Source: Vibrio cincinnatiensis (GTDB taxonomy: Bacteria; Pseudomonadota; Gammaproteobacteria; Enterobacterales; Vibrionaceae). Taken from it: a DNA stretch of 64,000 nt. The notes beneath the pieces were generated by a model. It ran no database searches and was not told the origin of the DNA. It was given only the letters and a program-made list of their open reading frames with translations. A program made the translations under genes and the position numbers. The stretch spans positions 179,705-243,704 of the forward strand of contig NZ_SGOM01000005.1 of the NCBI RefSeq assembly GCF_022113815.1, in the 5' to 3' direction. This document shows, in pieces, positions 1-8,793 of the stretch; position 1 is the stretch's first letter, and each line of letters starts with the position of its first letter.

Positions 1-1159
1 ATGCATGGATCAATTCCCATCTGACGTCTTCCAAGGTGGCGCTGGCACTTCTGTTAACATGAATACCAACGAAGTGATCGCTAACGTCGCACTGGAATTA
101 ATGGGTAAAGAAAAGGGCCAATACGAATTCATTAACCCTAATGACCACGTCAATAAAAGCCAGTCAACCAACTGTGCTTATCCAACAGGCTTCCGTATTG
201 CCGTTTATAACAGCGTACTTAAACTGATTGAATCTGTTGAATATATTAAAGGTGCTTTCGAACTCAAAGCCGTAGAGTACAAAGATGTACTCAAAATGGG
301 CCGCACCCAATTACAAGACGCCGTACCTATGACGGTTGGTCAAGAATTCCACGCTTGGGCTGTAACGCTTAATGAAGAAATTCGTGCGCTACAATACACA
401 TCAAAATTGCTCCTGGAAGTGAACCTTGGCGCTACAGCAATTGGTACCGGGCTAAACACCGCACCAGGTTACCAAGTGGCCGCAGTAAAACACTTAGCAG
501 AAGTAACCGGTCTTGACGTGGTTCCTGCTGAAGACTTAATCGAAGCAACATCTGACTGTGGTGCGTATGTAATGACACATGGTGCGCTTAAACGCCTTGC
601 CATGAAACTGTCTAAAATCTGTAATGATTTACGTCTGCTTTCTTCCGGCCCTCGTGCAGGTTTAAATGAAATCAACTTGCCAGAGTTGCAAGCGGGTTCT
701 TCTATCATGCCGGCAAAAGTGAACCCTGTGATTCCTGAAGTCGTTAACCAAGTGTGCTTTAAAGTGTTTGGTAACGACAATACGATCACTTATGCCGCAG
801 AGGCAGGTCAACTACAATTGAACGTCATGGAACCTGTGATTGCACAAGCGATGTTTGAATCCATTTCTTTGCTTTCTAACGCTTGCGTTAACTTACGCGA
901 CAAGTGTGTCGATGGCATCACCGTGAATAAAGAAATCTGTGAGAACTATGTCTTCAACTCTATCGGCATTGTGACTTATCTCAACCCTTATATCGGTCAC
1001 CATGAAGGCGATATCGTCGGTAAGATCTGTGCCGAAACAGGTAAGAGTGTTCGGGAAGTGGTTCTTGAACGTGGGCTACTCAGCGCAGAAGAATTGGATG
1101 ATATCTTCTCGGTAGAGAACCTCATGCATCCTCAATATAAAGCAAAACGCTACGAATAA
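1..1159 (+). CDS. aspA: Aspartate ammonia-lyase (aspartase), 5' end outside the window
   Basis: Converts L-aspartate reversibly to fumarate and ammonia in the cytoplasm, feeding fumarate respiration and C4-dicarboxylate exchange. The frame is open from the left edge (first full codon at base 2) and about 385 residues are present. Against the roughly 478-residue E. coli enzyme, about the first 95 are missing. Fumarase/aspartase signatures visible are [14 protein letters not shown] near the start, the substrate-binding KSQSTN stretch, and the mobile SS loop [11 protein letters not shown] with its catalytic serine. Oddity: the residue after QSTN, normally Asp in this superfamily (QSTND or QSSND), is Cys here (codon at 173-175). 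A Dcu transporter gene follows in the same direction, as in E. coli, so aspartate uptake and deamination are probably coupled. Identity is certain; the Cys change could be a lineage trait. Confidence 0.97.
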   Translation, partial: CMDQFPSDVFQGGAGTSVNMNTNEVIANVALELMGKEKGQYEFINPNDHVNKSQSTNCAYPTGFRIAVYNSVLKLIESVEYIKGAFELKAVEYKDVLKMGRTQLQDAVPMTVGQEFHAWAVTLNEEIRALQYTSKLLLEVNLGATAIGTGLNTAPGYQVAAVKHLAEVTGLDVVPAEDLIEATSDCGAYVMTHGALKRLAMKLSKICNDLRLLSSGPRAGLNEINLPELQAGSSIMPAKVNPVIPEVVNQVCFKVFGNDNTITYAAEAGQLQLNVMEPVIAQAMFESISLLSNACVNLRDKCVDGITVNKEICENYVFNSIGIVTYLNPYIGHHEGDIVGKICAETGKSVREVVLERGLLSAEELDDIFSVENLMHPQYKAKRYE

Positions 1160-1174
1160 TCGAAAGCTATACCC

Positions 1175-1206
1175 GAAGGCTCTGACTCACAGAGCCTTCT
1201 TACTTT
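1175..1206 (+). terminator. Hairpin after aspA, weak terminator
   Basis: A 10-bp inverted repeat GAAGGCTCTG / CAGAGCCTTC with a 5-nt loop lies 15 nt past the aspA stop and is followed by TTACTTTC, a poor T-tract. It probably attenuates rather than fully stops transcription into the Dcu gene. Confidence 0.5.
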
Positions 1207-1366
1207 CTGACGGTCAAAAAATGGAAAAAACTTATTCTATGTCATGGCATAATCGTTTTTTTGTTTTCTGTCGTTAATGAGTTTCCCTTTGGCTAATGTG
1301 ATGAGCTCGCTCAGCCATTAGTCATAGCAGGGAGTAGGAATTATTCATAATCTTTAGGAGTATAAG

Positions 1367-2666
1367 ATGTTCATAATTGAGTTCCTTATCGTATTAGGAT
1401 GTATCCTAATTGGTGCAAGGATTGGTGGTATCGGACTGGGTGTCATGGGGGGGATTGGCCTTGCGATACTGAGCTTCGGTTTCGGTATGCACCCAACCAG
1501 CCCACCTATCGATGTTATGTTAATGATCATGGCGGTTGTTGCTGCTGCTGCCTCTATGCAAGCTGCCGGTGGCCTTGATTATTTAATCAAAATTGCCAGC
1601 AATATTTTGCGCAAAAACCCTCGCCAAATTACCTTTATCGCTCCTTTAGTCACCTACTTCTTCACGATGATGGCTGGCACTGGGCATGTGGCATATTCGG
1701 TATTACCCGTTATTGCAGAAGTCAGCCGTCGTAGTGGTATTCGCCCTGAGCGTCCACTAGGTATGGCGGTCATTGCCTCTCAGTTTGCGATTGTAGCAAG
1801 CCCTATTGCCGCAGCTGTGGTAGCGCTGGTTGCCTTTTTAGAACCACAAGGCATTACCTTAGGTGATGTACTGATGGTGACCATTCCAAGTACTTTCCTT
1901 GGTTTGGCTTGTGCCTGTATTTTTGTTAATAAGATAGGCAAAGAGCTAAAAGACGATCCTGAATATCAACGCCGTCTACAAGATCCTGAATTCCGTGCAG
2001 AAATGGAACAAGAGGTGAAAGTAGAAGATATCGAGATCACACCACAAGCGAAAAAATCGGTTTCTCTCTTCCTATTTGGCGCCATTATCGTTGTATTTAT
2101 GGGGGCGATTCCAAGCCTACGTCCTCATTTCGATGGTTCGCCTATGGGTATGGCTCATACGATTGAAATCGTTATGTTGTCGATTGCCGCTCTGATCATC
2201 TTAACCTGTAAACCTGATGGTAATGCCATTATTCCATGCTGGTATGCGCGCTATTGTCGCTATTTTCGGTATTGCTTGGTTAGGTGACACCTTTATTGCT
2301 GGTCACAGCGATATGGTCAAAGAAGCCGTATCAGGCTTGGTTGAAGTCGCGCCATGGACGTTTGCCTTCGCACTGTTTGCTCTTTCTGTGATGGTAAACA
2401 GCCAAGGTGCAACCACCGCCGTATTAGTACCAGTTGCGATTACGCTTGGCCTGCCACCAGCTATTATTATTGCCGTCTTTGTGGCAGTTAACGGTTACTT
2501 CTTTATTCCGAACTACGGCCCCATCATTGCTTCCATAGACTTTGACCGGACCGGCACCACTCGGATTGGTAAGTACATCTTTAACCACAGCTTTATGCTG
2601 CCGGGCTTATTGAGCATGGTGTTTAGTATTGGTTTCGGTCTACTGCTTTCCAATATTCTACTCTAA
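1367..2666 (+). pseudogene. dcuA: Anaerobic C4-dicarboxylate transporter (DcuA/DcuB family), frameshifted
   Basis: Dcu carriers exchange fumarate, malate or aspartate for succinate across the inner membrane during anaerobic growth. The reading frame is split. Residues from ATG 1367 to about base 2233 are a clean Dcu N-terminal part, with [10 protein letters not shown], the [13 protein letters not shown] region and RPERPL. The C-terminal part, from [20 protein letters not shown] to the family-typical [15 protein letters not shown] and a stop at 2666, is in another frame. The two parts together would fill the usual length of about 435 residues. The join lacks about five residues found in homologues, which fits a 14-nt deletion (14 leaves remainder 2 on division by 3, as the observed frame change requires). 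The upstream frame closes at 2287 after an unrelated tail. Position after aspA suggests dcuA, though stretches resemble DcuB. It may be a true pseudogene or an assembly error. Confidence 0.85.
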
Positions 2667-2684
2667 TGAGCGTTTAACGCTGGT

Positions 2685-2721
2685 AAAAAAAGCCGCGAGG
2701 GTGAATCCTCGCGGCTTTTTT
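2685..2721. terminator. Bidirectional terminator between dcu and pdxY
   Basis: A 9-bp GC-rich stem GCCGCGAGG / CCTCGCGGC with a 6-nt loop is flanked by A7 on the left and T6 on the right. It can therefore end transcription from both convergent genes. Confidence 0.9.
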
Positions 2722-2749
2722 ATCACTCGCCTATTCGTCTACTCAAACC

Positions 2750-3622
2750 TTAAGCGGCATTTACCTGTTTTATCTCTTCTAAAGGTAAATGCAGGCTAGG
2801 TTGCATGAATTCTTGCTGCGCAGCAATGGTTTGCAGTTCCCATTCTTCTGCCTGATAAGTGGCAGCCAAGACGCCATAGCAAGCATCATGGCAGTGTTGA
2901 AAAGCCTGTTTTGGACTCCAGCCTTTGAGCAAGCCGGCGGTAAACACCGCTGAGATCAAATCCCCAACTCCCACCGGAGATTTAGCAAACTCAAATTGAG
3001 GTCGTTTGGCTAAGAATACCCCATTTTGCGTAGCTAACAGCATGTGAAATTCTGTATCTGACAAACAGTATAAGTGTTTCACTAACACCATTTTCGGCCC
3101 CTTAGCCAAAGCACGTTGGCAAGCAAGCAGTGCATCGTCTAACGTTTGAATCTCCATCTCAGCAAACTGGCTAAGTTCAAACTGATTTGGAACGATCACA
3201 TCGGCCATCGGCATCAAACGAGTCAATAGATATTCACTAATCCCAGGAGCGACAATGCACCCTTTGTCTGGTGCAGACATCACCGGATCACAAATATATA
3301 AAGCGTCCACATTGGCTTGTTTAACCTGCACGACGGTTTCTTCTACTGCTAAACATTGTTCCGCACTGCCTTGGTAGCCAGTCAGTACCGCTTGGCATTT
3401 TTCTAATGCACCGATATTGGCTAACCCACGCACCAACTCACGAATATCATCCGCAGTGAAAGCTCGCCCGGTCCATCCTTGTGGATACTGCGTATGGTTA
3501 GAAAACTGTACCGTGTGAATTGGCCACACTTCAAACCCCATCCGTTGCATTGGGAACACAGCACTGCTGTTACCCGCATGGCCAAAAGAGACGTGTGACT
3601 GGATAGTGAGGATACCTTGCAT
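2750..3622 (-). CDS. pdxY: Pyridoxal kinase PdxY
   Basis: ATP-dependent kinase of the ribokinase-like PfkB/PdxK superfamily that phosphorylates pyridoxal to pyridoxal 5'-phosphate in the vitamin B6 salvage pathway; cytoplasmic. The protein is 290 residues (E. coli PdxY 287). It begins [21 protein letters not shown], the typical substrate-binding N-terminus, and carries [22 protein letters not shown] and the C-terminal anion-hole/catalytic sequence [12 protein letters not shown] with the expected GxGD. It is a single gene, convergent with the Dcu gene and divergent from dsbD. The longer PdxK type is unlikely given these motifs. Confidence 0.96.
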   Translation of the reverse strand: MQGILTIQSHVSFGHAGNSSAVFPMQRMGFEVWPIHTVQFSNHTQYPQGWTGRAFTADDIRELVRGLANIGALEKCQAVLTGYQGSAEQCLAVEETVVQVKQANVDALYICDPVMSAPDKGCIVAPGISEYLLTRLMPMADVIVPNQFELSQFAEMEIQTLDDALLACQRALAKGPKMVLVKHLYCLSDTEFHMLLATQNGVFLAKRPQFEFAKSPVGVGDLISAVFTAGLLKGWSPKQAFQHCHDACYGVLAATYQAEEWELQTIAAQQEFMQPSLHLPLEEIKQVNAA

Positions 3623-3809
3623 CGTTCCTAACCTTTTATTATCAATAGTTCAAAGACAGCGACCAGCGTAAAATCGCAAAACGACTAGTGTATCTGACTA
3701 TCGGTTATTTTCTAACTTATTTGTAAGAAAATATTAAGCCAACCCCCTCGCTGTATCTTCAACCAGACCTCGTATATAGTAGCGCTTTCGGTTTACTCAA
3801 CGTGTGTGA

Positions 3810-5576
3810 ATGATGCGTCTATATCTTTCTCTGTTATTAATCTTAACGACGGTGGCGAGTTCCTCTCTGTTCGCTGCATTTGATACCAAGAATAACTTCG
3901 ACTTGAATACTCAAAACCGCTTTGTCTCGGTCGATAGCGCTTTTCCGTTCGCTTTCTTTCAACAAAATGATCAGCTTTTTCTCGATTGGCAGGTGAAAGA
4001 GGGCTATTACTTATATCAAGATCGATTGACTATTCATGTAGAAAAAGCACAGTTGGGAGAGTACACCTTACCCGCAGGCCAGCCTTATCAGGATGAATTT
4101 TTTGGCGATGTGACCATTTATGACTCGCCACTCTCTCTGGTGTTACCATTAAGCGGCTATCAACCCGGCGCACAATTAATTGTTGAGTATCAAGGTTGCG
4201 CCAAAGCGGGTTTTTGTTACCCACCAGAAACACGCATCATTCGAGTCGAGCCCTTTGACAATCAAAACTCAAGCATCCGTGATACCAATAAACCACCTTT
4301 ACAAAGCATAACCTCGCCCTCTTCTCCCCGCTCACTGACTGACCAATTGGCTCAAAGCCGTTGGACTATCTTGCTTTTCTTGCTGCTCGGAGTTGGGCTT
4401 GCCTTTACGCCTTGTGTTCTACCAATGTATCCCATTCTCACCAGCCTTGTACTCGGTGGTGGAGCACTGTCTCACCGCCGCGCCCTGCTATTAAGCTTTA
4501 TTTATGTGCAAGGGATGGCCGTGACTTATACCTTACTCGGGTTACTGGTTGCCTCTGCTGGTTTACAGTTTCAGGCTGCCCTCCAACACCCTTACGTTCT
4601 CATTGGTTTAAGCCTGCTCTTTATTGCGCTCGCACTTTCCATGTTTGGCTTATATCACCTACAGCTTCCTAACGCAGTACAAACCAAACTCAGCCAATTT
4701 AGCCAGCAACAACAAGGTGGACGCCTAGGTGGCGTCTTTGTTATGGGTATTATTTCTGGCTTAGTCTGTTCACCTTGTACCACCGCACCTCTGTCGGGCG
4801 CCTTACTGTACGTAGCACAAAGTGGTGATCAACTCACTGGCGCTTTTGCTCTTTATGCCTTAGCACTGGGAATGGGGATCCCACTCATACTGGTGGCGGT
4901 GTTTGGAAATAGACTGCTTCCCAAAGCTGGCGAATGGATGAATCGGGTCAAAGTATTATTTGGCTTTGTCTTGCTAGCCGCTCCGATTTTCTTACTAGAA
5001 CGAATCCTTCCCTCTTTTTGGTCCACTCTGTTGTGGTCTTTACTTGGTTTGTCGGCCTTCGGCTGGTTGTATCACATCAAAAATCACCTGCCTTTTGCCG
5101 GATGGAAGCAAAGTTTGCTTGGCATTATTGCCATTCTAGGCTTGTTGGCTTCCGCTCAACCCTTATTCAACCACTGGTTGAGTCCTGAAAAGTACCCAGT
5201 ACAACAAGCCGCCCCCTTGTTTCAACGAATCCATAATATTGAAGAGTTAGAAACGCAGCTGACATTGGCCAAAGCAGCCGGAAAACCAGTGATGTTAGAT
5301 TTTTATGCTGATTGGTGCGTGGCGTGCAAAGAATTTGAGAAATATACCTTCCATCAACCCACGGTTAAAGCCGAGCTACAGTCCTTTGTACTACTGCAAG
5401 CGGATGTGACGAAAAATCGACCACAAGATATTGAGTTATTGCAACATCGACAAGTATTGGGCTTACCGACGATTGATTTTTGGGATGCTCAAGGCCAAAG
5501 CCTCCCTCAAGCACGGATCAGTGGCTTTATGCCTGAAGAACGTTTTCTCGCTCATCTCCAACAATTCCAACGTTAA
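3810..5576 (+). CDS. dsbD: Thiol:disulfide interchange protein DsbD
   Basis: Inner-membrane protein that carries electrons from cytoplasmic thioredoxin to periplasmic DsbC, DsbG and CcmG. It has 588 residues. A signal peptide occupies about residues 1-22 ([20 protein letters not shown], then FAA). The periplasmic alpha domain carries the redox pair in [15 protein letters not shown]. The eight-helix CcdA-like beta domain has [12 protein letters not shown] and [12 protein letters not shown], and the C-terminal thioredoxin-like gamma domain has [12 protein letters not shown]. All six redox cysteines are present, so the protein looks fully functional. ATG 3810 is followed immediately by a second ATG at 3813; both give the same signal peptide. 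In many enterics it lies beside cutA; here a response regulator follows. Confidence 0.96.
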   Translation: MMRLYLSLLLILTTVASSSLFAAFDTKNNFDLNTQNRFVSVDSAFPFAFFQQNDQLFLDWQVKEGYYLYQDRLTIHVEKAQLGEYTLPAGQPYQDEFFGDVTIYDSPLSLVLPLSGYQPGAQLIVEYQGCAKAGFCYPPETRIIRVEPFDNQNSSIRDTNKPPLQSITSPSSPRSLTDQLAQSRWTILLFLLLGVGLAFTPCVLPMYPILTSLVLGGGALSHRRALLLSFIYVQGMAVTYTLLGLLVASAGLQFQAALQHPYVLIGLSLLFIALALSMFGLYHLQLPNAVQTKLSQFSQQQQGGRLGGVFVMGIISGLVCSPCTTAPLSGALLYVAQSGDQLTGAFALYALALGMGIPLILVAVFGNRLLPKAGEWMNRVKVLFGFVLLAAPIFLLERILPSFWSTLLWSLLGLSAFGWLYHIKNHLPFAGWKQSLLGIIAILGLLASAQPLFNHWLSPEKYPVQQAAPLFQRIHNIEELETQLTLAKAAGKPVMLDFYADWCVACKEFEKYTFHQPTVKAELQSFVLLQADVTKNRPQDIELLQHRQVLGLPTIDFWDAQGQSLPQARISGFMPEERFLAHLQQFQR

Positions 5577-5593
5577 CGGTACAGATACATTCA

Positions 5594-5633
5594 GCGCCAC
5601 ACTAGGTCTGACTCGTTTGGCGCGGTTGTTTTG
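5594..5633 (+). terminator. Possible terminator after dsbD
   Basis: Inverted repeat GCGCCA / TGGCGC with an 18-nt loop, then GGTTGTTTTG. The loop is long and the T-tract broken, so the call is tentative. Confidence 0.35.
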
Positions 5634-5747
5634 CAAAGAATCACGAAAAAGAGGGATACAGTTCAGAGTTTTCATGTCTAGCGATTGTCCCTGTGGTTAA
5701 AGAGGGCAATAATTTCCATAACCAAATATTCAAAAGTGCTTAACATT

Positions 5748-6377
5748 ATGGACTCAACCTACACCATCATCATTGCTGACGATCATCCGCTATTTCGTAA
5801 TGCGTTATTTCAATCGGTGCATATGGCGGTCAGTGGGGCCAACCTTCTGGAAGCGGATTCGCTCGATGCCTTGCTCAGTTTATTGAATAAACACACCGAG
5901 CCAGACTTACTCTTACTGGATTTAAAAATGCCAGGAGCGAATGGAATGTCGGGGCTAATCCAACTGCGTTCAGAATATCCAGAATTGCCCATTGTGGTGA
6001 TCTCTGCCAATGAAGAACCCACCATTGTGTCACAAGTGAAAACCCATGGTGCTTTCGGCTTTATTCCTAAATCCAGCGATATGAAAACCTTAATCAGTGC
6101 ACTCAATCAAGTGCTCAATGGCGACCCTTATTTTCCAGAAGGGCTCATTGCCAATCATGCCGCTTGTGATGATTTAGCAGAGAAAATTGCAGCGTTAACG
6201 CCACAACAATATAAAGTTTTAGGTATGTTATCCGATGGGCTACTCAATAAGCAGATCGCCTATGAACTCAATGTTTCAGAGGCGACCATCAAAGCGCATA
6301 TGACAGCGATTTTCCGTAAGTTAGGTGTTAAAAACCGAACTCAAGCCGTCATTTTGTTAAAACAAGTTCATGAGTAG
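5748..6377 (+). CDS. crbR: LuxR-type response regulator, CrbR/ErdR-like
   Basis: DNA-binding response regulator of 209 residues. The N-terminal receiver domain (about residues 1-120) shows IIIADDHPLFRNAL, the phosphoacceptor region LLLDLKMPGANG, and the switch Lys in FIPKSS. A LuxR/GerE helix-turn-helix follows (about 145-205: LTPQQYKVLGMLSDGLLNKQIA, then SEATIKAHMTAIFRKLG). I start it at ATG 5748, which gives MDSTYTIIIADDH at the usual distance from the DD pair; an upstream in-frame start at 5685 would add 21 non-family residues. No histidine kinase is adjacent, so it is an orphan by position. In V. cholerae the regulator at this locus is, as I recall, CrbR, whose kinase CrbS is encoded far away and which controls acetate use. 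The neighbouring symporter genes support the same role here by inference. The stop abuts the stop of nhaP2. Confidence 0.82.
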   Translation: MDSTYTIIIADDHPLFRNALFQSVHMAVSGANLLEADSLDALLSLLNKHTEPDLLLLDLKMPGANGMSGLIQLRSEYPELPIVVISANEEPTIVSQVKTHGAFGFIPKSSDMKTLISALNQVLNGDPYFPEGLIANHAACDDLAEKIAALTPQQYKVLGMLSDGLLNKQIAYELNVSEATIKAHMTAIFRKLGVKNRTQAVILLKQVHE

Positions 6378-8123
6378 TTAAAAATCCAAATCTCCCTCTG
6401 ACTCTTCCGGCGGTAAGCGTAACCCAACCTTAGTGACCTGCCAGTCGACCACATCGGCGACGATCCAGTGCAAGCCATACCACTCAAACTGGTCACCTAA
6501 CACAGGCGTTGCACCTAAATGTTCCGTGACTAATTCTTTCAGGGTCATCTCTCGATCAACCTCTCCAAGATCTAACCCATAAAGTGGGGCTATATCGACT
6601 AACTTTGCTTCAATATCCAAGAAGAAGTCACCAAAGAAACGAGCTAAAGAGGCTTTTTCCGGTGCTTCACTAAACAGCTGGCTCAAAGCCTGAAGATCTT
6701 TTTCTTGACCTAAAACACATAGAATATCCCCTTCTTGCAACTGAGTACTCCCTGATGGGTGTAACAGTTGCTGCTGACGAAAAACGGCAGCGATCCGAGT
6801 CCCTTCTGGCATAAATAAATTCCGCAACGGCTCACCAATACACCACTTATCTTGCTTTAACGTATAAACAAAAAGCTCCCATTCACTGGTTGGAAAAGCT
6901 TCCACACCCGTACGATAAATAGGCTCAGGCTTCGGAGGCAGTTCTACCTTCGCTAAACTCATCGCTTTTGTTAGTGTCCCACCTTGCACCACCAGCGAAA
7001 CCATAACGACGAAAAAAGCCAAATTGAAATAGATCTGGGCTTCAGGTAACCCAGCCATCATAGGAAAGACAGCGAGAATAATCGGTACAGCTCCTCTTAA
7101 CCCAACCCAAGAAACAAACCATTTCTCACGAGAGGTAAAACTTTTAAAGGGTAATAACCCAATCCAGACGGATAGTGGCCGGGCAAAGAAGATCATACCA
7201 AACGCTAATGCTAATCCCGGCAACATAATATCCATCAAATTTGACGGTGTTACCAATAAGCCAAGAACTAAGAACATTCCGATTTGTGCCAGCCATGTCA
7301 TACCATCAAGCACGTTCAAAATCGAATGACGACTACGGGTTGGGCGGTTACCCAATAACAACCCCACCAAATAGATCGAAAGGATGCCGCTGCCCCCCAA
7401 GGTATTGGAAAGCGCAAAAATAATTAACCCGCCACTGACGGTCAAAATAGAATACAACCCTTCCGGCAATTGAGTCTGGTTAATCAATTTCCAGAGTAAC
7501 CAACCCCCAACCAATCCCAACAGTGCACCAAGACCAAATTGCTGCAAAAAGCTGAAGGCTAAAAAGCCAGCACTTAGCTCCAAGCCTTGATTACCCAATA
7601 CACTGATCAAGGTAACCGTTAAAAACACAGCCATCGGGTCATTGGTCCCCGACTCAATTTCCAGCGTAGACCCAACCCGCTCGTTTAAGCTACGCCCTTT
7701 TAATAAGGAGAAAACTGCCGCAGCATCAGTAGATCCGACAATGGCTCCAACTAACACACCTTGTAATAGGGTTAAATCAAACAGCCAAGTAGCCATTAGC
7801 CCCGTTAATAACGTAGTCAGGGCGACTCCCAATGTCGCTAACGATACCGAAGGCCAAAATGCAACACGAAAACTGGCAACACGGGTACGCATTCCCCCAT
7901 CAAGTAAAATAATGGCAAGGGCAAGGTTACTAACTAAGTAGGCGAGGGAGTAGTTATCAAAAATAATACCACCAACCCCATCTTCCCCAGCGAGCATGCC
8001 GACCGCCAGAAAGACTAATAAGATAGGGATGCCCAATTTAGAAGAAACGGGGCTTAGCAACACACTTAATGCGATCAGCAAGGCACCAACCAGAAAAAAG
8101 CTATTAATTGTTATTGCGTCCAC
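6378..8123 (-). CDS. nhaP2: K+/H+ antiporter NhaP2 (CvrA)
   Basis: CPA1-family cation:proton antiporter of 581 residues (E. coli CvrA 578), located in the inner membrane. About twelve hydrophobic segments fill residues 5-390, including the family signatures LLDGGMRTR and the acidic [12 protein letters not shown] in the ion-binding region. The cytoplasmic C-terminus holds a TrkA-C (RCK-C) domain (about 400-490, EGDILCVLG) and a CorC/HlyC-type domain (about 500-575). The V. cholerae orthologue Vc-NhaP2 is known as a K+(Na+)/H+ antiporter that protects against potassium at low pH, so I use that name; cvrA is a synonym. It is monocistronic and convergent with the response-regulator gene with no intergenic gap. 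Confidence 0.95.
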   Translation of the reverse strand: MDAITINSFFLVGALLIALSVLLSPVSSKLGIPILLVFLAVGMLAGEDGVGGIIFDNYSLAYLVSNLALAIILLDGGMRTRVASFRVAFWPSVSLATLGVALTTLLTGLMATWLFDLTLLQGVLVGAIVGSTDAAAVFSLLKGRSLNERVGSTLEIESGTNDPMAVFLTVTLISVLGNQGLELSAGFLAFSFLQQFGLGALLGLVGGWLLWKLINQTQLPEGLYSILTVSGGLIIFALSNTLGGSGILSIYLVGLLLGNRPTRSRHSILNVLDGMTWLAQIGMFLVLGLLVTPSNLMDIMLPGLALAFGMIFFARPLSVWIGLLPFKSFTSREKWFVSWVGLRGAVPIILAVFPMMAGLPEAQIYFNLAFFVVMVSLVVQGGTLTKAMSLAKVELPPKPEPIYRTGVEAFPTSEWELFVYTLKQDKWCIGEPLRNLFMPEGTRIAAVFRQQQLLHPSGSTQLQEGDILCVLGQEKDLQALSQLFSEAPEKASLARFFGDFFLDIEAKLVDIAPLYGLDLGEVDREMTLKELVTEHLGATPVLGDQFEWYGLHWIVADVVDWQVTKVGLRLPPEESEGDLDF

Positions 8124-8513
8124 TCATCCTCCCTATTCTTATTGATCACACCCTAACTATGTTAGTAAACATGTTAATATGATTTAACGATGTATTGTGC
8201 ACTAATTCATGGCATCTTAACGAAAACTTTATGTAAACAATTTCTTACCTTCCTTCATTCCCCTTGCCAATACCTGACACTCAAGCAGTGGTCTGCTCAG
8301 TTATCCATTGAACAGATTTATTATACTTTCGGCTAAATTAACAACTCAATAACAAGAAACAAAACCAATAAATACCATCAACTAATTGAAAATAAATAAA
8401 ATAAATTTGAAAAGTGCCAGACTAAAGTTGCACAGATCCCTTGACCAAAGGCTGCTAACCTACAATTGATAACAACTCATTAACACTTCATCGTAATAGC
8501 AAAGGAGAAGGTC
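8124..8513. other. Intergenic region between nhaP2 and the symporter genes
   Basis: 390 bp, strongly AT-rich in its second half, separating two divergent units. I see a good Shine-Dalgarno (AAGGAGAAGG) directly before ATG 8514 but no coding sequence, no intrinsic terminator and no regulator site I would defend. It must hold the promoters of both units and is where a CrbR site would be expected. Confidence 0.6.
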
Positions 8514-8780
8514 ATGGCGTTCGAATCAACGAAACACGCACAAGCCTACTGGAAAGAAAACTTAACCATTATGGGCTCGTTACTGGCTATATGGTTTGCC
8601 GTGTCTTACGGGGCTGGCGTTCTATTCGTCGAAGCACTGAACAATATTCAATTCGGCGGTTTTAAATTGGGATTTTGGTTTGCACAGCAAGGCGCAATTT
8701 ACACCTTTGTCGCCTTAATCTTCATCTACGTCTGGCGTATGAATGCGCTTGATAAAAAATACCAAGTTCAGGAAGACTAA
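8514..8780 (+). CDS. Sodium:solute symporter small subunit, DUF4212
   Basis: 88-residue membrane protein with two transmembrane helices (about residues 17-38 and 54-76), cytoplasmic ends, and the family pattern YWKENL ... FGGFKLGFWFAQQGAIYTF ... YVWRMNALDKKY. This matches the DUF4212 small subunit always encoded beside an SSS-type large subunit; it is a different family from E. coli YjcH (DUF485), though it plays the analogous place. The Shine-Dalgarno AAGGAG is ideal. The large-subunit ATG follows 13 nt after this stop, so the two are co-translated. The substrate is unknown from sequence; acetate or another short monocarboxylate is an inference from the CrbR-like neighbour. Confidence 0.9.
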   Translation: MAFESTKHAQAYWKENLTIMGSLLAIWFAVSYGAGVLFVEALNNIQFGGFKLGFWFAQQGAIYTFVALIFIYVWRMNALDKKYQVQED

Positions 8781-8793
8781 AAAGGCGGATCAT

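Noticed and set aside
1299..1325. CRP or FNR site before the Dcu gene (TGTGATGAGCTCGCTC)
   Set aside because: One good half-site but no matching partner, and no TTGAT-N4-ATCAA for FNR.
5431..5700. Open frames overlapping the 3' end of dsbD on both strands
   Set aside because: They lie in alternative frames of dsbD and a hairpin region, without ribosome-binding sites or family patterns.
8395..8460. Sigma-54 promoter before the symporter genes (GTGCCAGACTAAAGTTGCAC)
   Set aside because: The -12 TTGC fits, but the position 10 bases before it that should read GG reads CA, so the essential -24 element is absent.
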